DNA from: Castor canadensis
Taxonomy: Eukaryota; Chordata; Mammalia; Rodentia; Castoridae
Length of the DNA: 64,000 bases
Direction of reading: 5' to 3'
NCBI RefSeq assembly: GCF_047511655.1
Contig: NC_133399.1
Coordinates: 809,333 to 873,332 of the forward strand
Shown: piece by piece, positions 11,545-24,200 of the stretch
Numbering within the stretch: position 1 is the stretch's first letter
How the letters are laid out: each line of letters begins with the position of its first letter
Position numbers and translations under genes: made by a program
The notes under the pieces: generated by a model
Databases searched by the model: none
Seen by the model: only the letters and a program-made list of their open reading frames with translations
Told to the model about the DNA's origin: nothing

Positions 11545-12298
11545 ACGGGCGGGGTGAAGTTTATTGTGGGTTCAAAACTCGGCTGGAGGGGACCGCGGGC
11601 CGCGGGTGGCGGCGCCTCCCCTGTAACATTTTGGCAACAGTGAGAGTCTTGTAAACAGCACGTGGCTCAAATGGCTTCCCGCACTTCGGGGGGGACCAGT
11701 GTCAGTAAACGGGGGCGGGAGCAGCGGGGCCATGGCGCCCGGCCCTCGGCTCCGCGCCCCCTCAGGACGATGCGGGGCGGCGGGAAAGGCAGGCGGAAGC
11801 GGGGACACCGTGGACGAGGCTGGGCCCAGCCTTGCCCTCTGCACCCGCAGGGACCCCCGCGGGGTGCGGCCCCCACGTTCCTGTCTTGCTCGCACGCACG
11901 CACGCACGCCCCGAGCTTCGGGGACACTGGGACACGGGGTCAGGCACAGCGACAAAGCAGCAGTGGGGTGTCCCGGAGCCTGCGCCCCGCAGAGGGCCGA
12001 CGCAGGGCGCCCTCCCGCGGCCCCGGCCCCTCCCTGAGTGCGAGCCCCGCACAGCTCCGCGCGCCCCGGCCCACGCAGGCGGAGGACGGAGCGAGGCCGC
12101 CGTGGGCCGAGGCCCCGCGCCCTGGCGTCCAAGGGGAGGGGACAGGACTAGAAAAGGTTCCGCGCTCTCTGTACAAAAATAGACCCGGTCTCTGTCGCAG
12201 TGGCTAAAAGTGGCTGCCTTGGTAGAAAACTAGAAAAGGAAGCGAGGCCGCGGCTGGGCCGGCGTGCGTGCGCGTGCCGGCGGGCGTGCGTGCGCGCG
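11545..12298 (-). terminator. ELL: ELL 3' UTR with poly(A) signal
   Basis: The minus-strand AATAAA is at 11565-11560, about 735 bp past the ELL stop. The UTR contains an (ACGC)n run at about 11890-11910 and, directly after the stop codon, an alternating CG/CA-rich stretch at 12260-12298. Confidence 0.8.
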
Positions 12299-15200
12299 CT
12301 AGGGCCAGGCCTGCAGCTGGCGCTGGTCGTAGTCGGCGATCAGGCGCTTGATGTGCGCCAGCTTGCTGTGCAGGTACTCGCAGCGCCGCTTCTCCCGGCT
12401 GTAGTTCGTGTTGGTCTGCGGGGCGGCGGGAGCGCTCGGTCACGCGTGCATCCCGCGCCACACACGTCCCCAGCCCCGCGCGGTCCCCGCACGGCTCACC
12501 GGGAGCCGCCGGCCTGGCCTGCCACTCACCTTTTTGATTTTTCGGTATTCCTGCAAAATCTGCCCACGCGTGGTCTGTGGAGACAAACCCAACCACTTAC
12601 TGTCCCTCCGTGGCGACGAACCCAGCTGCGCCTGTCCACTGTTCCGGGACGCAGCACGGTGGCCACTGGGCGCAGCAGGGAGGACGGAAGGGGGACCAGG
12701 AGCTCGAGGCCCTGAGAGGCCCCCGCCATTCCCAACGCTCTGTGCACAACACGGCCGCGGCCACGATGCAGATCCCAGCCCGGCTGCCCGCACGCCCCAT
12801 GGCCGCCCCGCTGGCCGGCGCCTCCCGCACACCCGCTTTTGCAGAGCCCCGGGTTCCGTCCTGGCCCCCGGCCCTGCGGGCCTCCTGCTGCCCCTGGCTT
12901 GTGGGGCTCGGCCGAGTCCCCGCACCCCAGCCCGGCCGCCTGCGCGCCCCGGGGTGGCACCGCGTGCCGGGGCGCAGAGCCGCGCACCTCGTACTCCGGG
13001 GAGCCCTGGGACAGCTGGCGCAGCTGGGCGTCGAGCTGCGTGAAGCGCCGCGTGATCTGCTCGATGCGGGAGTGCAGGTCGCGGTACTCGCTGTACTCGG
13101 CGTTGAAGTCGTTCTTGTAGCTCTGGCGCTGCTCCGAGGACGAGATGACCGCGTATTTCCTGCGGACACAGGAGGGCCGGCTCAGGGCCCCGCCGGGACG
13201 GCGGCCCCGGGCGACCCGGCCGGCTGCGGTACTCACAGCAGGTAGTCGGGCGTGTCCGACGTGGACGTGGGCGCGCTGGCACTGCTGCAGCTTCCGTTCA
13301 CGCCTGCGAGGGCGACAAGGTCCGCTGAGGCCCGCGGGGCGCTCGCCGGGTAGCAGGGTGGGGACCTGCGTGTCCCAGCACATCGGTGCACCCCACACCC
13401 GGAAGGCTAGTCTCACCTCGGTCCCCACAAGCCGATCCCACGGGGCCCAAGGGCACCCCACAGCACCGGCCTCTGCACACACGGGGCCTGCTGGAGCCCA
13501 CTCCCGAGGGACTGGGCGCCGGGCCACACAGGACAGCACAAGGTGTCCCCCAGGGCCTGGGCCAGGACCCCACCTGGAAGCGGGTCAGGGCTGCCCCAGG
13601 CCACCATCGCTGGAGCTGTCCACGGGTGCTGGACCCCGCCCCCTGGTGGCCAGTGCTGCCTCAGGCTGCAGCACCCTCTGCTCAGTGCTGGCCAGGAGCT
13701 CCCCCTGGTGCGTGCAGGGCCGCACTGGGCCCGGTCCCCAGTCCCCTAGGGCTGCAAGGTAGCCTGGTGGCCAGAACTAGCTCCTCCCATGTGTCACCCC
13801 ACAGGTGGACACAAGGACAGCCACCAGTGGCAGGGGCCTCAGCATTGGGTCCCCGCACACGGGGAGGGCCAGCGGCCACGGGACCCACCTGGGGTGTCGG
13901 GTGGCGCGGCGTGGGTGGCGGGCGTGGGGTCAGGCCTCCGGGCGCGGTGCCTGTCCTCAGGCCGCTCCTTGTCTTTGTGCTTTTTGGATTTCTTGGGCTT
14001 GCCGTGCGAGGCGCCGTGCAGCCTGTCTGGCTGGGCCAAGTCCGTCAGCAGGGGGAGGCCGAGGTGTGTGGTGGGGGCTGGGGGGGCGGGGTCCACCTGT
14101 CTGCAGTCCTGGCCGCTGTGGCCCAGGTCGTTGCTGACATCGGCCAGAGGGTCGTGGACACGCGGGGGCGCGGGGGCACCAGGGCCGGGGGTGTCCGTGG
14201 CAGCTGGTGGCCCCGGGGTGGGCAGCAGGGCCTCACGGCCGTTGGACGCACACAGCTTCCCGTTGAGGGTGGGCTGTGAGCGCTGCGTGAAGTGGGAGAT
14301 GCGGGGCCTCTTGCTGGCCAGGGGGTCAGTGAAGTCAGGAGGGGGCGGCCGCTTCTGGGAAGCGAAGAACAGGACAGGAAGTGACCTCCGGGCAGTGCCA
14401 GCCCCAGGGGACGCAGGGCCTGCCTGCATGGCCATTCGGGCCAACACCAGGTCCCACACAGGGGAGGGGGGCTGAGGGCAGGCTCAACGCTGCTGTGGCC
14501 GAGGGAGGGCTGGCCTGGGGATCCTGCTCCAAAAAGCCCCACGGAGGGACAGGAGGAACAGCATGCAGCAGGAGTGGCAGCGTCCCCTGCCTCCCTCCCG
14601 CCCCTCCGCCCAGCATGGTACCTGTGGCGGGGATGGGCAGCTCCCGGGCTCATGGGGCGGGCTGGAAGCAGGGGAAGCGGCTGGGAGGCCACTGGGGGCC
14701 TGCGGCTGGCACAGCTTCCTGTGGAGGAGCGGCGGGGGTCAGAGGATCCGCGGCAAGGCCACGTGAGCCCCACTGTCTGCATGGAGCTGGGGAGCACGAC
14801 CCCCAGGACGGGCAGGGCACCCGGACATGGATCAGTATGGCCCCTGTGACAGACAGTGCGGGGCTGATGACAGGATGAGATGAGGTCTCTGGGCAGCTCG
14901 GCTGACTCCTGGGTGCCTTGCAGGAAGAGGGGGACAGAAGACGCACCCGTGCGTGCACCTGTCTCACATGGGCGCCACGCTGCCCGGACCCCCCAGGAAA
15001 AGGCCAGCAACAGGTGCAGCCCAAGCTGGTTCCCGCAGGGCCCCGACTTTATGACGCTCCCAGCAGTGTTCTGTGCGGTCACGGCTCGCTCATTTACACA
15101 GAGCCGGACACACAGGCTGCACGGAGTGTGACCCAGTGACAGAAAATGTGCAGAGTGGCAAATCCACAGGAAGGAAGCAGAGCAGGGGCCAGGGAGGGAC

Positions 15201-18200
15201 GGGAGCGATTTCCAATGGGGACTTTTGTTTTGGGGAGGACAGGACGTTCTGCAACCGCACAGAGGAGGTGGCCAGCTGCACAGCACTGCCAGTGCTTTAC
15301 CGGGTGACTTGAGCTGTGAACGTCACCTCAATAACGCTGGTTTTTTTGGGTTTTTTTTGCCACACTGGGACTTGAACTCAGGGCCTTCACCTTGAGCCAC
15401 TCCACCAGCCCTGTTGTTGTGAAGGGTTTTTTGAGATAGGGTCTCCAGGAACTATTTGCCCAAGCTGGCTTTGAACCGTGATCGTCCTGATCTCTGCCTC
15501 CTGAGCAGCTGGGATTACAGGTGTCAGTGGCCATCCTGAGTGGATGGACGAGCAGAGGACAGCCCCGGCCTTGGTGTGGAGGGAAAGCTGCCTTTAGCTC
15601 TCAAAGCTGAGGCTTGGCCATTTGTTGGTGTGGTGGCCGCACCTGCAACCCCAGCAGCGCTCGGAAGGCTGAGGCAGGGGGTCACAGGTTCTAGGCTGGC
15701 CTGGGCTGCAGAGTGAAGACCCTGCCTTAAAGAAACAAAGCAAACCTAGCATGGACTTGGCCACCTGTTGACACTGCCATGCATGGACACCCTCTGGGCA
15801 GGGTTGAGCCACCCAAGGAGAAGGGGGCTGCACACGGCCACGGGCCACCAGGAGCCCTGCTCTCCTCCTGCACACGGCGACGTGGACCCCAAGCCAGCCC
15901 GGTGAGGGTGGCAGCTCCCTGCCTGAAAGACACCTGGCCACAGCTCAGTGAGAGAGGCAGTGGACCCTAGCATGGGACGCTGGTGTCTTCTGCAACACCA
16001 TGTCCACCACCAGCCTCCCGGGGCACCCAGGACACCTGACGGTGGCTCCAGCAGCCAGTGACCCGAGGGACCCCAGCTCGCTGCGCTCGGAGGACCTCGC
16101 TCACTCCCCGGGGGTGCCCGACAGGTGTGCGGCTGTTCGCAGAGCACTGGCAGAGCGCAGGGACGCCAGTGAGAACTGCGACCCTCCCAGCCTGCCCCTG
16201 GGCCCCGGGGACGAGGCCAGGTCACCCTGTGTCCTGAGACCACACTGGGGTGGGGACAGCGAGCGGGGGGAAAAGTGGCATTACCGGACAAGGACCCGCT
16301 TCAGCAGCTGCTGGTCGCCCTCTGAGTAGCCCGGCCAGTCCTTCTGCACGTCCTTGTACATGCAGTCCCTCAGCGTGCATGTGCCGTCACGGGCACTCAC
16401 ACTGGCCACCTGCAACACAGAGCCATGTCACCTGCAGGAAGCCTGAGGCGGGTGGCGTCCTGCACACCCGGGGCGGGAATGGATGGGAGCGCGGAAGGCA
16501 GGGGACGGACAGACGGGTGCCCTGCCCCCGTCCACGGCCCACTGAGCAGGGCCAGGCATGGGGTCCATGGTGACATCTTGCAGGGGACGCATCCCCAGTG
16601 CTCCTCTTGAGCCAGGTCTGCCTGTCCTGCCGCCGGCCCAGCTCTCACAGCCGCTGCAAAGCCGTGGCCGAGACTCAGCCCTGACACACAGAGCCACGGT
16701 TTCCCCGCGGGACAGCTGCGACCTGCGAGGGCCGTGTCCAGTGCGCCCCATGGGGACCGAGGGTTGGTTTTTCTTTTGTTCTTGTAGACAGGTCTCACTC
16801 TGTGCCCTAAACTGGCCTGGAAGTGGCCATCTTCCTGTCTCAGCCTCCCGGATGCTGGGATCACAGATGCCCCCGCACCTGGCTCACAGAACAGCTTCTC
16901 CTTGGCTGAGTGATGCCCTGTGACAAAAACTTCCCCGGGGCTGGACGCCAGCGCAGGTCTGGCCTCTCCGCAGCACCGACAGGCCCCAGCAGGTGCCGAC
17001 TGCTCTACTGGCCATGGCTCCGGGGCTGTCTCTGCAGAGGCGTCTTTAGGTCAGTCGCTCCAGTCCTGCCATCCCCACTGAAAGGATGGGCTGCAACTCT
17101 CCCCAGCCTGGCCCCAAGCCAGACACTCCTGCTGTGGCATCTGCATGATGGACAGCTGACAGTGTCCTGCGGGAGCTGGCTTCCATCCCTGCTGGTCCTC
17201 GGGGACTGGCGGCCTCACGCGCTGGAAGCAAGCAGACTGGGTGCAGCTCCCCGAGGTCACCCTTCCCGAAAGCCAGTGGTGTTGTGCTGCCCAGTGTGGG
17301 GACAGTGAGTACACAGTAAACAGCTGTGAAGCAGGAGAACGGGGTGGGCACACGTGACGTCGTCCACAGGCACCGGCCAGGCCGGGAAGCCGGGCTCTGG
17401 GTGGGGGGTGGGGAGAGGCTGGCAGCAGTCTCCGCTGATGACCAGTGGGCTCCCACGGCCACCCTGCCTCTGTCTCCCCAGGCTCCTCTGTGGTGGCCCG
17501 GCCTCTCTGGAAGCAGCACCTGCGAGGCCTGTGGGTTCCAGCACTTTCCGTGAGCTGTGGCAGCTACTTTGCCGATGCTGACCTTCAGTCACCAGCACAA
17601 TGTCTGTCTCCTGATCACCCTCGGGCTGGCTCCCAAGCCGCGGGGACACTGCTGCTTGGCCCTTGCATGTCCTCTGCTCGCCCCAGCTCAGAAGGCCACC
17701 TTCTCATAGATGCCTCGCGAGTGGATGCAGGAGCCCATGGTCCTTGGGTGGCCCTGGATCCCAGCCCTCTGTGAATGATTGGGCCAGGTCATGGCCAGGC
17801 TCAGTGTCCCCTGCAGGTAACTGTGGCTCCGTCTTGTCCACACGGTGAAGTGACAAAGGTGCTGACCGCAGTGCTGACCAGTGGGAAGCACGCACCGGGC
17901 CCCAAGTCCCCACGTCACAGACGCGGCCTCAGCTCCAGGGAGCCCGGAAGCAGGTGAGAGCGACAATGTCCCTCACGCCCTAAGGACCATGGGCCGCGGG
18001 CCACATCAGAGATGCAGAGCCTCATGGCCGGCACCACGTGGAGACATGGTGTGACGGTGACCACTTTACCTGTGGCTCCTGCGCAGGTGCCACCCAAGCT
18101 CCTGCATGAGGCAGGACAGGAGCGGCGAGCACCAGGACAAACGAGACGCTGGAATGGCACTGTCCCTGCTCAGCTGAGAGACCCTGTGGGCCAGTCACCC

Positions 18201-21200
18201 CTCCGCATGTCCCCACAGCCTGGCTGACGTCGAGGCCAGCGTGAGGCGCTCATCCCCAGGAACCTGGGCCCAGGCTGCAGCCTCGGGCCCTTCTGGGGTC
18301 AGGGGCAGGGGTGCTGGGCAGGACCACCTGGAGTGTCCCAACCCTCGGCCCAGCCCTGCTCGTCAGGGGTGCAGCGGTGACGGCTGTCACAGAGGCAGCT
18401 GTCCCCCGGGGCGGGGAGCTGAGGCCAGCTGAGCTGCACTCAAGGTGCCCAACCGTGTGGACCCCACGTCAGCACTGGCTGCATGCTGGGCCTGGCCTAT
18501 GCACGGTCCCCTGCACGCCAGCCTGGAGGCCCTGGGCATCCAGCAGACACGGGGAAGGGTGTCCCAGCCCCAGCACCCCGTGCCCACGCACCTGCTGGAG
18601 CAGGCTGTCCAGCGCGTCCTTGTCGGCCTGCACCAGCCCGTCCTTCTGCAGCCGCAGCAGCAGCTCGGCCTTGCGGTACGGCCTCAGGGCCAGCAGGTGC
18701 ACCACACGGTCCCGCAGCGGCCTCTGCACCACCCCGCTGGCCCCGCTCCTCCGGATGGCGCTGGCCAGGTTGATGGGCGTTGCCCGCTTCCGCGAAGGCA
18801 CTGCATCCGCCGCTCCGGGCGCTGGCTTCCGGAACTGGACCTTCTTGCCTGCGACAGAGCCAAGTGTCGGGCACAGGGCATGGTACCCAGGCCAGGGCTG
18901 AGCTGCCCTCCCAGACTAGCAGGCCCAGGCTGGGGAGCCGGGCAGTCTCCCGGGCTCCCCCACCTCTGGGCCTGCTCGGTGCGGGGACACGGGTGAAGGA
19001 CCACAGTCACAGCATTCTTTTAAGGCCAGGGTCTCACTGCGCAGGCCGGGCTGTGGTCCTCCGGGCCCCACCGTCTGAGTGTCGGGTCACTGCGTGGGCA
19101 GTGTGCCGGCTGACGCTGGCGCCCACCAGGACCTAAGCGTGCAAATTCACCGGCGTGTGCGCGCTCTGCCACCTCAGCGACCGCACGGCACCGAGCTCCG
19201 CGCACAGACCCGCCAGCGCCCGCCAGCAAGGGCCGTCATTCGTTGTCTTCAGGGACAGACCTGACCCCATGGCCTCGCAGCGCCCTGCGGCCACTCAGCC
19301 CCCGCGCTGCTGTGACCAGGTGGCCTGAGAAGGAGCGGGTCAGGGTGGGAGCTGAGGGGCACAGCAGTGGCCTCACCCTGGCCGCAGCCCTCGGGCCCCG
19401 AGGAGCCTCTGCCCCGACACCGTGGCGTGAAGGCGCCTCGGCCCCGGCCACCACAGCTGGCCTTCCTCCCTGGACGGCCCGGTGACTGTCCCTCCCACGC
19501 CCTGCTCACCCAGGTAGCGGCCTCCGGCCTTGATGACGATGGCGCTGCGGCTCCGCGTCTCCTCCTCGGCCTGCGCCATGCTCTGCCGCGCCTTCTGGTA
19601 GGAGTCATCGGTGGCGCACACCGTGACCTTGTCCTGGATGCTGCCCAGGCAGTCCAGGTGGACGTGGCCATGGCTGTGGGCAGGTCAGTACAGTGAGGAG
19701 GGGACGGGCAGGGACCCCACCGGCCGGCCCCACACGCCTGCGGCCACTCACCTGGAGACGCACTGCTGCACGCAGTCAAAGCTGCCCTGTGGGCCGTCGC
19801 GGCCAGCGCTGGACAGGTAGAAGGAGAACGTGCGCACCGCCTTGGGGCCGCCGGGCTGGGGCACGCAGATGTGCTGCGTGGACAGGGGGCGTCACGGGAG
19901 GCGGCCAGCGCTATGGTCTCACCCCCCGCAGGCAGGGTCCCCACCCCAGGCCTGAGGCTCTGCAGAGGTGACCTGTTCCTCCTCATCAAACGGGGTACCC
20001 AAGGTGAAACGCACGCCACGGGCACCGGCCTCGCGTCCAGGGCTGCAGCGCTGGCCCCAGGCAATGTCACAGGCAACAGGGGACACGCTGCTGAGTGCCA
20101 CAGTGCCTGGCAGCGGACAGCCCTCCACAGCACGCACATGCCGGCCAGCACGGTCCTCACGGGGTGCGCAGCCAGGCTGTGGGCAGCGGTGTTCAGAGCT
20201 GTGCCCTGTCCATGCTGGGGGGTGACGGACATGGCCTTCCCTGAGCCCTAGCACCAGGGCAGCCCTTCCTAAAGTCCCCCACAAGCACCTCACAGCCAGG
20301 TGGACACACACAGGCCACGGACCACATGGGGACGGCATCAGCAGGACACAGGCTGTGGCCAGGCGTGGCCTGGGACGCCCGTGGTCTCACCCGGCCACCT
20401 ACCCAACACATGTCTGTGTCAACATAAGCAGGTTCTTGTCACGGCCAGAGCGACAAGTGGCCTGCACCCCGTGTTTCAACACTGAGGTCAAAAATAAGAA
20501 ATAATAAAAAAAAAAGAAACAAAACCCAAAAAACAAACAAACAAAAAAACCACTGAGGTCCACTCTCCAATCACGTGAGCACAGACACACAAACGCACAC
20601 GCAGACACGCAGACGCACACTGGGGCAAGTGGCCCTGGCTGCCCAGCCCTGCCCTGTCCTGCATGGACACCGCCTGGTGTGAGCTCAGCCAGCATGGTGC
20701 CACGGTGTCCTGTCTACACGTCCTCCCAGTTGTGGCTGTGCTCAACCATGAAGTCACCAGACACCCACTCCAAACAGAGGCTGAGCCTCGCCACAGTGGC
20801 CAGCCACATGAGTGCCCTGGCGACCCGGCAAGTGGCAGGCCGGGAAGCCCAGGAGCAGGGTGTCAGGGAAAACAAGCGCCTGTGATCTCAGCACCTGGGA
20901 GGATGGTGACCGCAGGCCAGCCTGGGCTACTGCGCGAGGCCTGGTCTCAGAACAAAGAGGTGGGGCTGCAGCAACTGGGCGCTGGCCAGGGTGCCCCCCC
21001 GCCCCCCATGAGTGGAGGCTGGTCCACGCCAAGCTGGGACCCCTGGGCAGGTGGACTTGCCCTGGCTCCTGCAGACCCAGCTCTTAGCAGGGCCGGGGTG
21101 AGACCGGGTAGCCACACACAGTCCTGTTGGGCCACACGGCCACAGTGGGCTCCACCATCAGTGGCAGCAGGCAGGGAAGTCACCCACCTGGCCAGTGTGT

Positions 21201-24200
21201 CACAGGGCCCTGCTAAGGACCCAGTGGTCACGTGTCATTCGGGGTGGGGGACTCGAGCTTGGGATGACAGTATGTGACGTGGAACTTCAAAGTGAGGCTC
21301 AGGAGAGCAGCGTGTAGCTGGTGACAGGCGGAGCACAGGGCTTGTGTCCCTTGGGCCGGGAGGCACCCAGCCCAGCCCCAGGAATGCAACCACCACTGGA
21401 GGCACCTGTGCCTTCTGGGTGGGGTCCATGGGATGGCCGGGTGAGGCAGGTCTGGGTGGGGCGCCAGGTTATCTGGGGTGTGAGGAAGCCCCATAAACAA
21501 GCACATACATGTTCCCCGCCTGCACCCTTCCTGTGGGCTGACCGTGGTCACCAGGGGGTGCTGCCCCTGCCACCCTCCCCTCCGGGGGACCTGCCTGCAG
21601 CCCGGAGGACAGAACCGCCAAGCTGAAGCCGACCATCCCGCTGCGCTGACAGGGTGAGGGGTGGGCGAGGCTCTGGCTCCCTCCACAGCCGCAAAGGAAA
21701 ACCCAAAGGCGCCCCGGGCGTGCAGCCCCGCGTGTCCTCTGTGGTGGCCGGGCTCCTCAGGACCATTTCTGAACCGCCCACGTTTGCAACGCACAGCTGC
21801 AAGCGCGCCCCGTGGCCAGACTACCTCCCTCGCACGCTTCCCGACACGCACGGGGCAAAGGCCTCTGCCAGGCCCTGCCGCACCTGGCAATGCCACGGCA
21901 GAGGCCACAGCAGCACAAGGCCCCGACCTGGAGCCCTGGATGGCTACTGCCACTGTTCTCCTTCCTGCCACCCTGGGTCCTGCTGGTGGGTTCCAGGGCC
22001 TGAGCAGGCAGGCAAAGCAGGGCGCAGAGCCACGCCAATGGCCAGGCTGTCCCCTTGCTCACCCGCTCCGTGCTGTTCATCAGCAACTGGAGCGAGAGCT
22101 GCACGCGGGGGACGCGGGGGACATGCCTGTTGGGCCACCATGATGCACTCAGGCTCGACGCCAAGGCACAAGGCACGGGCCCTCAGCACGCTCACTGCTC
22201 AGGCTCAGGACAGAGTGGCCATGGCCACCAGGGGGCACTATGGGGCCAAGCTGGCAGCAGGCCCAGGCCGGGCTGTGGACACTGCCCTGAAACCCCTGGC
22301 TGTCCTGTGGGGAGGGGACAAAAGGCCACCCTGAGCCTTGGCAGGGCTGCCTAGACAGCCCAGGCCACAGGTGCCGTGTGAGGAAGCCGCTGTGTCCACG
22401 ACCAGGCTGACGAGCCAGATGCACAATAGCAGTGACCTGTCATTGCTTACCGTCCACAACCATGCACCACGGAAGCAAAGATGACCCTCTGGAGTCTGGG
22501 GCCCCAAGGATTCCCCAAGGAGAAAAACAGCCTGGGCCGGGGCTCAGGCTGCCTAGGGCAGCAGAGACACCGCTAGGGCCACGCTCTAGGGGGGCCACCG
22601 CCCACCCCGCAGACCATGGCGTACGAGCACCACAGAGCCTGTGGCCACTGCGTGCCCAGTGGCTGTCGGCAGACACTGACCGAGCGAGCGTGGCAACTTG
22701 AACTTTGCTAGTGCTAAGCACAAGTCGTGTGACCAGGAGGAGCAAGCTGCTCCTGCAGTGGGCGAGGACGGAGTCCAGAGCCCTCGGGGAAAGTGGCGGC
22801 CATTCGCCCAGCTTTGCCCAACTCTTACAGAAGACAACTGTTCAGAAGGAAGCTGAGCTCACACATGATGAGGTGCTCAGTCTCTGTGGCCCCCTTCACC
22901 CCTGAACTCTGATACACATCTTCCTGTCGTTCCCAGGCACTAACGGGCTCAGAGGTCAGGGTCAGGAGCGGGGTGGGCATCAGCCGTGAGAAGAGGACCC
23001 AGGAGCTTTCCTCCACCCTGTGCGGCCCTCTGTGGGCACCAGGGTCTGGCATGGTGTGATCCCCTCCACCCCCCAATGGGATCGGCCTCAGGCCACCCAG
23101 AGGCAGGTGGCCTCAGCTGGACACAGAAAGCCTCACACAGGAGGAGCCAGGGCCAAGAGGCTTAAAAAACTCACCCCTTGACTTCCGTCAAATCGGATGG
23201 ATGGCCTCAGTGACACGGAGTCCTACAAAACACAAAATGGGGAGACATCAGAGAGCGCAGAGGTCACATCTGCAGAGAACTCACTGCAGTCCTAGGCGCA
23301 GGGTAGGGAGAAAAGGCATCCGAAAGCTTTGGGGTGGCCCACCAGGGCAAGGATTTCAAGGATCCATAGGAGTTGCTCCAATGGACACAGGTAGCTCCCA
23401 AGGGAGGCTGGCAGCAGGCCCAGGACCGTGGGGTCAGGAATGCACTGCTCCGTGTTCTCAGAAGCCATCATTGGCCTGTGAGTCCCCTGGGAGCAGAGGA
23501 AGGTGGGACAGCGGCCAGGCTCACACGCACCCCAGGCCCTGCATGGCATAGGCAGCCCTTCTCCTTCCCCAGGGAGCCATGCACCCAGGCAAGTCCCCTC
23601 TCAGACACCCCAGCAGTAGGATGGGCGCAGAGGGCGGGGCGGGGGTCAGGTGAGCTCGGTGTGGGACAGCCACACCTGTGTGGCTCCAGGGTGTGGCTGC
23701 AGGGCAGTGAGCACTGGACGCATGGGCATGGACAGGAAGCACAGGAGCCGCTCAGGGCCGGCGTGGCTTGGCATAGACACGTGAGGCTGTGGGTTGCAGT
23801 CCAGCACTGCAAAAACCCTGAACACACACGCGGGGCTTGGCCGTGTGCTGGTGACGGGGCAGAGCCCTCAAGCTGCCTTCACGCTTTGCCGTGTCCTGCA
23901 GTGCAGGGGGGACCAGGTCTTCTGTGTGCCAGTGGCACCGTGAGCCCAACCGGGCCTCACTGGGAGACATGGACCACAGGTCTCTGCAAAAGCTCTCGGC
24001 CCACTGGGCACTCAGCCGAGACACAAAGTGCCGCCAGCACACAGGCCATCAGCCAGGACGGGCCGACCCGCAGGACGGACCTCAAGTCCACGCGGTCAGG
24101 ACACAGAATGACAACTCCCCAACGCTGCAGTCCACCCCCTTCCCACGAGGACCACCGTCAGGGACACTCCCACGCCCTCATGAAGCCCACGTCAGACGGG

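Noticed and set aside
10839-11654. 271-codon plus-strand frame between ISYNA1 and ELL
   Set aside because: No known domain or spliced context. Long frames are common in GC-rich DNA and its 3' part overlaps the ELL 3' UTR.
13386-14279. 297-codon plus-strand open frame
   Set aside because: Antisense to ELL exon 8, low complexity, no recognisable protein.
14045-15286. 413-codon open frame on the minus strand
   Set aside because: It crosses ELL exons 7-8 in the wrong frame and reads through introns. The ELL frame is the one matching the family.
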